Shown here: piece by piece, positions 60,483 through 64,000 of the stretch | Layout of the letters: every line of letters begins with the position of its first letter | Position numbering within the stretch: the stretch's first letter is position 1 | Source: Lewinellaceae bacterium | GTDB lineage: Bacteria; Bacteroidota; Bacteroidia; Chitinophagales; Saprospiraceae | Length of the DNA: 64,000 nt | Reading direction: 5' to 3' | Assembly: GCA_020636325.1 (NCBI GenBank) | Contig: JACJYC010000023.1 | Span: forward strand, 26,632-90,631 | The notes under the pieces: model-generated | Seen by the model: the letters and a program-made list of their open reading frames with translations, nothing else | Databases searched by the model: none | What the model was told of the DNA's origin: nothing | Translations under genes and position numbers: made by a program

Positions 60483-60693
60483 TCGGCAACGACGGAATCC
60501 ACCGGCCTGTAGGGCCTGCATATGAAGACCTGCAACGGGCGTTGAAATCCATTCCATTCATTTTTAAATGCGTTGATCCCGAATCGGCCTGCAACAAACG
60601 TTGCCGTTCCGAAACAATCACATACCGGCCCTACAGGCCGGAAACCTCATATTCAATCCGGGTGCTACCAACATGGCGGACCTGACGGCCCGC
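60483..60693. repeat. dispersed ~210-bp element, copy B, with 17-bp inverted repeats
   Basis: CCGGCCTGTAGGGCCTG at 60502-60518 and CCGGCCCTACAGGCCGG at 60625-60641 correspond to the inverted repeats of copy A at 53567-53768. The core length (140 versus 139 bases) and the flanking CGGCAACGACG and GGCGGACCTGACGGCC are shared. The remaining sequence to 61046 holds the CTTATCAATCCTTG repeat and nothing else. Confidence 0.8.
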
Positions 60694-60833
60694 GCTTGCG
60701 TTTTACAGGCATGGAAGCCCCGGTCAATCTTCAACCTTGGGATACCAGCCACAAAACAATAGCCTCATCAAAAGTTGGCAGTCAGCCCGCATCCTGTTCT
60801 TGCTGAACGGCGCCATTATACCGGAGGCTGTTC

Positions 60834-60890
60834 AAAACAGCTTATCAATCCTTGCTCACGCGCCTTCCAACCGCTCCGGCTTAATAATCT
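60834..60890. repeat. dispersed CTTATCAATCCTTG repeat, third copy
   Basis: AAAACAGCTTATCAATCCTTG followed by CTCACGCGCCTTCC and then GGCTTAATAATCTG. The last part matches the copy at 50700-50742. No coding potential. Confidence 0.65.
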
Positions 60891-61046
60891 GTTCGACTTT
60901 ACAACGGACGTCCAACCATAAAACCATAACCCAGAATAACGGCTAAATTTACGCTTTAGGCAGTTTTATCCCAATTTTTGACGCCAAATCCCCGATCGAT
61001 TCCTCGATTCCGCCATTCTTCCGTTCCTCCATTTATCAAAATAATC

Positions 61047-61054
61047 TACCTTTG
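61047..61054 (+). promoter_or_regulatory. -7 element of the glyS promoter
   Basis: TACCTTTG, perfect TAnnTTTG, 31 bases before the glyS ATG. It overlaps the upstream TTG of the longer frame, so the ATG at 61085 is the start. Confidence 0.55.
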
Positions 61055-61084
61055 CGCTTCCAAATCCAGAAAAGACAACAGGTT

Positions 61085-62635
61085 ATGTCCCAACAGAACG
61101 ACGCATTCAAGAAACTGGTTGCTCATTGCAAGGAGTACGGCTTTATTTTTCCCTCCAGTGAAGTATACGACGGCCTCAGCGCGGTTTATGATTACGGCCC
61201 CTACGGCGTCGAACTGAAAAACAATATCAAGGAATACTGGTGGCGCTCCATGGTGCAGATGCACGAGAACATCGTGGGCATCGATGCCGCCATCTTCATG
61301 CACCCTAAAACCTGGAAAGCCTCCGGCCACGTGGATGCCTTCAACGATCCGCTCGTCGACAATAAGGACAGCAAAAAACGCTACCGCGCCGACGTGTTGA
61401 TCGAGGAATACATGGACAAGATCGAGGGCAAGATCAACAAGGAGGTCGAAAAGGCGCAAAAGCGCTTCGGCGACACCTTCGATGAGGCCATGTACCGCTC
61501 CACCAACCCGCGCGTGGCGGAATACCAACAGCAATTCGATACCATCAAGACCCGCCTGGCCACCGCAATGAGCCAGGGCGATATGGCAGCCCTCAAAACG
61601 CTGATCGAAGAACTGGAGATCGCCGATCCGGACACGGGCTCGCGCAACTGGACGGAAGTCCGCCAGTTCAACCTCATGTTTTCCACCCAGCTGGGCAATA
61701 TCGCCGGCGAAGAAGGCAAACTCTACCTGCGGCCCGAAACCGCCCAGGGGATCTTCGTCAACTTCCTCAACGTACAAAAGAGCACCCGCCAGAAGGTGCC
61801 CTTCGGGATCGCCCAGATCGGCAAGGCCTTCCGCAACGAGATCGTCGCCCGGCAGTTCATCTTCCGCATGCGCGAGTTCGAGCAGATGGAAATGCAGTTC
61901 TTCATCCCGCCCGGCACCCAGAAGGACTGGTTCGACTACTGGAAGGACATGCGCCGCAAATGGCACCTGGCACTGGGTACGCCCGCAAGCAAACTCCGCT
62001 TCCACAAGCACGAGAACCTCGCCCACTACGCCGACGCGGCCGAGGATATCCAGTTCGAATTTCCGTTCGGCTTCAAGGAACTGGAAGGCATCCACTCCCG
62101 TACCGACTTCGATCTGGGCAGCCACCAGGAACTGTCCGGCAAAAAAATGCAGTACTTCGATCCGGAGCGGAATGAGAATTATGTCCCTTACGTCATCGAA
62201 ACCTCGATCGGCTGCGACCGCATGTTCCTGGCCATGATGAGCCACGCACTGACGGAAGAAACCGTTCCGGGTTCAAGCGACGAAGGCAACACCCGCGACG
62301 TGCTCAGGCTGCACCCGGCGCTGGCGCCCGTCAAGGCGGCGATCCTGCCGCTGAAGCGGAACGAGGACCGGTTGGTCGGGAAGGCAAAAGACATCTTCAA
62401 CCAGCTCCGGCTGTCGTTCAAGGTCCAGTACGACGATACCGGCTCCATCGGCAAGCTCTACCGCCGCCAGGATGCCATCGGTACGCCGTATTGCATCACC
62501 GTGGATTTTGATACGCTGGAGGACAATACCGTTACCATCCGGGATCGCGACACCCTGGTACAGGACCGCGTGGCCATCGACCGGCTTGAGGACATCATCC
62601 GGGAACGGGTGGATATGAAGCAGCTTTTCGCCTGA
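61085..62635 (+). CDS. glyS: glycine-tRNA ligase
   Basis: 516 residues from the ATG at 61085 (MSQQNDAFKKLVAHC). Class II alpha2-type glycyl-tRNA synthetase (archaeal/eukaryotic-like, not the alpha2beta2 enzyme of many bacteria). Visible class II motifs: FPSSEVYDGLSAVYDYGP near the start, RPETAQGIFVNF (motif 2 region), FRNEIVARQFIFRMREFEQME, and SIGCDRMFLAM (motif 3). The C-terminal anticodon-binding domain has VQYDDTGSIGKLYRRQDAIG and RDTLVQDRVAID. A roughly 90-residue helical insertion (VDNKDSKKRYRADVL to IEELEIADPD) follows motif 1, as expected. Confidence 0.97.
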   Translation: MSQQNDAFKKLVAHCKEYGFIFPSSEVYDGLSAVYDYGPYGVELKNNIKEYWWRSMVQMHENIVGIDAAIFMHPKTWKASGHVDAFNDPLVDNKDSKKRYRADVLIEEYMDKIEGKINKEVEKAQKRFGDTFDEAMYRSTNPRVAEYQQQFDTIKTRLATAMSQGDMAALKTLIEELEIADPDTGSRNWTEVRQFNLMFSTQLGNIAGEEGKLYLRPETAQGIFVNFLNVQKSTRQKVPFGIAQIGKAFRNEIVARQFIFRMREFEQMEMQFFIPPGTQKDWFDYWKDMRRKWHLALGTPASKLRFHKHENLAHYADAAEDIQFEFPFGFKELEGIHSRTDFDLGSHQELSGKKMQYFDPERNENYVPYVIETSIGCDRMFLAMMSHALTEETVPGSSDEGNTRDVLRLHPALAPVKAAILPLKRNEDRLVGKAKDIFNQLRLSFKVQYDDTGSIGKLYRRQDAIGTPYCITVDFDTLEDNTVTIRDRDTLVQDRVAIDRLEDIIRERVDMKQLFA

Positions 62636-62648
62636 CCCCGGCAGCAGG

Positions 62649-63095
62649 TCAGGATTCGGGAAATTTGTTGAGGTACGTCCAGAACCGGTAAAGGGATTCT
62701 ACCAGGCTGACAAAATCATTGAAGTCGATGGGTTTGACCACATAGGCATTGGCGCCCAGTTCGTAGCAATCAATGACATCGCGCGTCATTTCGGAAGAGG
62801 TGATCATGATGATGGGCAATTCCCGGTAATCCTCCAGGGCGCGAATGGCCCGCAGCGCTTCGATTCCGTCGAGCCGGGGCATTTTGATATCGAGCAGAAT
62901 GGCTGCCGGGAGCTCCCGGTTCCTGTCGGCGAATTCTCCGCGATAGAAGAGATAATCCAGCACTTCCTGGCCGTCGCGCGCGACATCTATGCGATGCTTT
63001 TCCGCCAGTCCTGAAAAAGCCACTTTGAAGAGTTCGATGTCGAACGGGTTGTCATCCGCGCAAAGGATTGGAATGTTTTGCCGATCTGTTTTCAT
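62649..63095 (-). CDS. single-domain response regulator
   Basis: 148 residues, only a receiver domain. Phosphorylation Asp in AILLDIKMPRLDG, acid pair in PILCADDNPFDIELF, conserved Thr/Ser in IIMITSSE and Lys in AYVVKPIDFNDFV. No output domain, so it acts by binding a partner or by phosphorelay (CheY/Rcp1-like). Starts 17 bases after the stop of the histidine kinase gene, so kinase and regulator are co-transcribed. Confidence 0.92.
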   Translation of the reverse strand: MKTDRQNIPILCADDNPFDIELFKVAFSGLAEKHRIDVARDGQEVLDYLFYRGEFADRNRELPAAILLDIKMPRLDGIEALRAIRALEDYRELPIIMITSSEMTRDVIDCYELGANAYVVKPIDFNDFVSLVESLYRFWTYLNKFPES

Positions 63096-63112
63096 GGCAC
63101 AGTATTCAGGAT

Positions 63113-64000
63113 TTAAAGGGTAACATAAAAAACAGCTCCCTCGTTCAATGCGCCGTCGGCACGGATTGCACCGCCGTGTTTGCGAATGATTTGCTGGACA
63201 TTGGCCAGGCCGATGCCGGTCCCTTCAAACTCTTCCTCATTGTGCAACCGTTGGAATACCCCGAACAATTTATCGGCGTAGGCCATATCGAACCCTACGC
63301 CGTTGTCGCGGATGAAAACGGTTGAGTTTCCTTTGTCGCCTGATCCGATCTCAATGACGGCTTTTTCCTCTTTCCGGGTGTATTTGATGGCATTGGATAT
63401 CAGGTTCTCAAAGGCGATCTTGAGCAGATTGGGATCGCCGTTCACCTTTGGCAGCTGATCAATTTTCCATTCGATGCGCCGGTGTTCCAGGTCGGGTTTG
63501 AACTGAACAATAATTTCGGATATCAGCGAATTGAGGTCTACTTCGGATTTATCTATGGTTTGGCGGCCCAGTCTGGAAAAATGGAGTAAACCGTCGATCA
63601 TGGTACCCATCCTGGTGGATGAGCTGTTGATCAGGTCGATATATTTGCCGGCGGTCGGGTGGTCATTCATCATTCGGCCCAGGATATTTGCAAATCCGTT
63701 GATGTGGCGGAGGGGCGCCCGGAGGTCGTGGGAGATGGAGTAGGCGAATGCCTCCAGGTCCTTGTTGGTGTCTTCGAGCTGAGCAGTCCGTTGCCGGACC
63801 AGTTGTTCGAGGTGATCGCGGTACCGCATCAGTTCGTTTTCCGCCAGTTTGCGGTCGGTTATATCCTGGACGATCCCGACCGAATTAAGGGGTTTGCCGT
63901 CCTCATTGTACTCCAGTTCGGATTTGAACCGGATCCATTTCATCCGGCCGTTGATGAAAATGCGGTTTTCCACGTCAAAGACACCGGTGATATTGGCCTT
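63113..64000 (-). CDS. PAS-domain sensor histidine kinase, 3' part (gene runs off the right edge)
   Basis: The frame is open to the right edge; upstream of the GTG at 63973 it continues as NITGVFD, part of a PAS domain whose remaining piece is WIRFKSELEYNEDGKPLNSV and GIVQDITDRK. Then a coiled stretch (LEQLVRQRTAQLEDTNKDLEAF), HisKA with the phosphoacceptor His in SISHDLRAPLRHINGF, and HATPase with NLISNAIKYT, DNGVGFDMAYADKLFGVFQR and GTGIGLANVQQI. The HisKA and N-terminus resemble the bacteriophytochrome-like/Rcp1-paired kinases. It probably phosphorylates the adjacent receiver protein. Sensor inputs beyond the window are unknown. Confidence 0.9.
   Translation of the reverse strand, partial: KANITGVFDVENRIFINGRMKWIRFKSELEYNEDGKPLNSVGIVQDITDRKLAENELMRYRDHLEQLVRQRTAQLEDTNKDLEAFAYSISHDLRAPLRHINGFANILGRMMNDHPTAGKYIDLINSSSTRMGTMIDGLLHFSRLGRQTIDKSEVDLNSLISEIIVQFKPDLEHRRIEWKIDQLPKVNGDPNLLKIAFENLISNAIKYTRKEEKAVIEIGSGDKGNSTVFIRDNGVGFDMAYADKLFGVFQRLHNEEEFEGTGIGLANVQQIIRKHGGAIRADGALNEGAVFYVTL

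Noticed and set aside
60319..60621. N-terminal extension of the M81 gene with LPTERLPTER repeats
   Set aside because: It reads through the 15-base tandem array and element copy B. The lipoprotein signal begins downstream of the ATG at 60318.
61046..62245. 399-codon minus-strand frame across glyS
   Set aside because: Antisense shadow of glyS. It lacks any domain and is rich in His/Val/Leu from reversed codons.

Overview
The window looks like the chromosome of a member of the Bacteroidota, most likely a Saprospiraceae-type or related marine/environmental lineage with moderately high GC. Several signs agree. Gene starts lack purine-rich ribosome binding sites. Many starts are preceded by the Bacteroidota -7 promoter element TAnnTTTG, in the best cases with TTG or TTTG about 20 bases upstream. 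There is a three-gene fumarate reductase/succinate dehydrogenase set, a tandem OmpH (Skp) pair, TonB-dependent receptor and PorT-like barrel proteins, a giant hybrid two-component regulator, and the tiny AURKAIP1/COX24-type ribosomal protein typical of this phylum. The placement within the phylum is inference. No rRNA, tRNA, CRISPR array, transposase or phage gene was seen.

Layout. 1-1.7 kb: yicC-gmk-apaG (minus; apaG runs off the left edge). 1.9-5.3 kb: HU protein, TPR protein, 31-residue mS38-like protein, a long structured leader and the RNase G gene. 5.4-11.2 kb: coiled-coil membrane protein, mutL, then two rhomboid proteases and an endonuclease/exonuclease/phosphatase protein. 11.5-16.7 kb: YjbQ, a DUF2652-SRPBCC protein, and frdC-frdA-frdB. 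16.9-22 kb: a hypothetical, a lone hisH, LtrA, a small effector-associated-domain-like protein, dapA, DUF6913 and accA. 22-26.9 kb: murI, two OmpH proteins, hutH and an esterase. 27-35 kb: di-haem peroxidase lipoprotein, two cyclophilin lipoproteins (one with a PKD domain), polyphosphate glucokinase, a flippase, an M42 peptidase and a short-chain dehydrogenase. 35-42 kb: AraC regulator, a 1309-residue hybrid histidine kinase and, immediately downstream, an AT-richer MACPF (perforin-like) lipoprotein. 42-53 kb: DUF1801, DinB, secreted esterase plus TonB receptor, VOC, DUF1232, aminopeptidase P, a hypothetical, an enoyl-CoA-reductase-like SDR, mevalonate diphosphate decarboxylase and an OmpA-type protein. 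54-57.3 kb: a compact five-gene cluster (basic secreted protein, outer-membrane barrel, zinc-ribbon protein, TolR/MotB-like anchor, TolQ/MotA-like channel). 57.5-64 kb: HAD phosphatase, short OmpA domain, M81 peptidase lipoprotein, glyS and a response regulator/histidine kinase pair (the kinase runs off the right edge).

The most interesting material is of three kinds. First, the five-gene cluster at 54.1-57.3 kb reads as a noncanonical ion-driven envelope machine. Second, the hybrid kinase and MACPF lipoprotein are linked by a 21-bp-period direct repeat that looks like an AraC-type operator, suggesting a regulated pore-forming toxin. Third, intergenic DNA is colonised by 7- and 8-bp tandem-repeat arrays that abut genes and in several cases provide the stop codon. 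Two copies of a ~200-bp dispersed element with 17-bp inverted repeats sit near or between such repeats.
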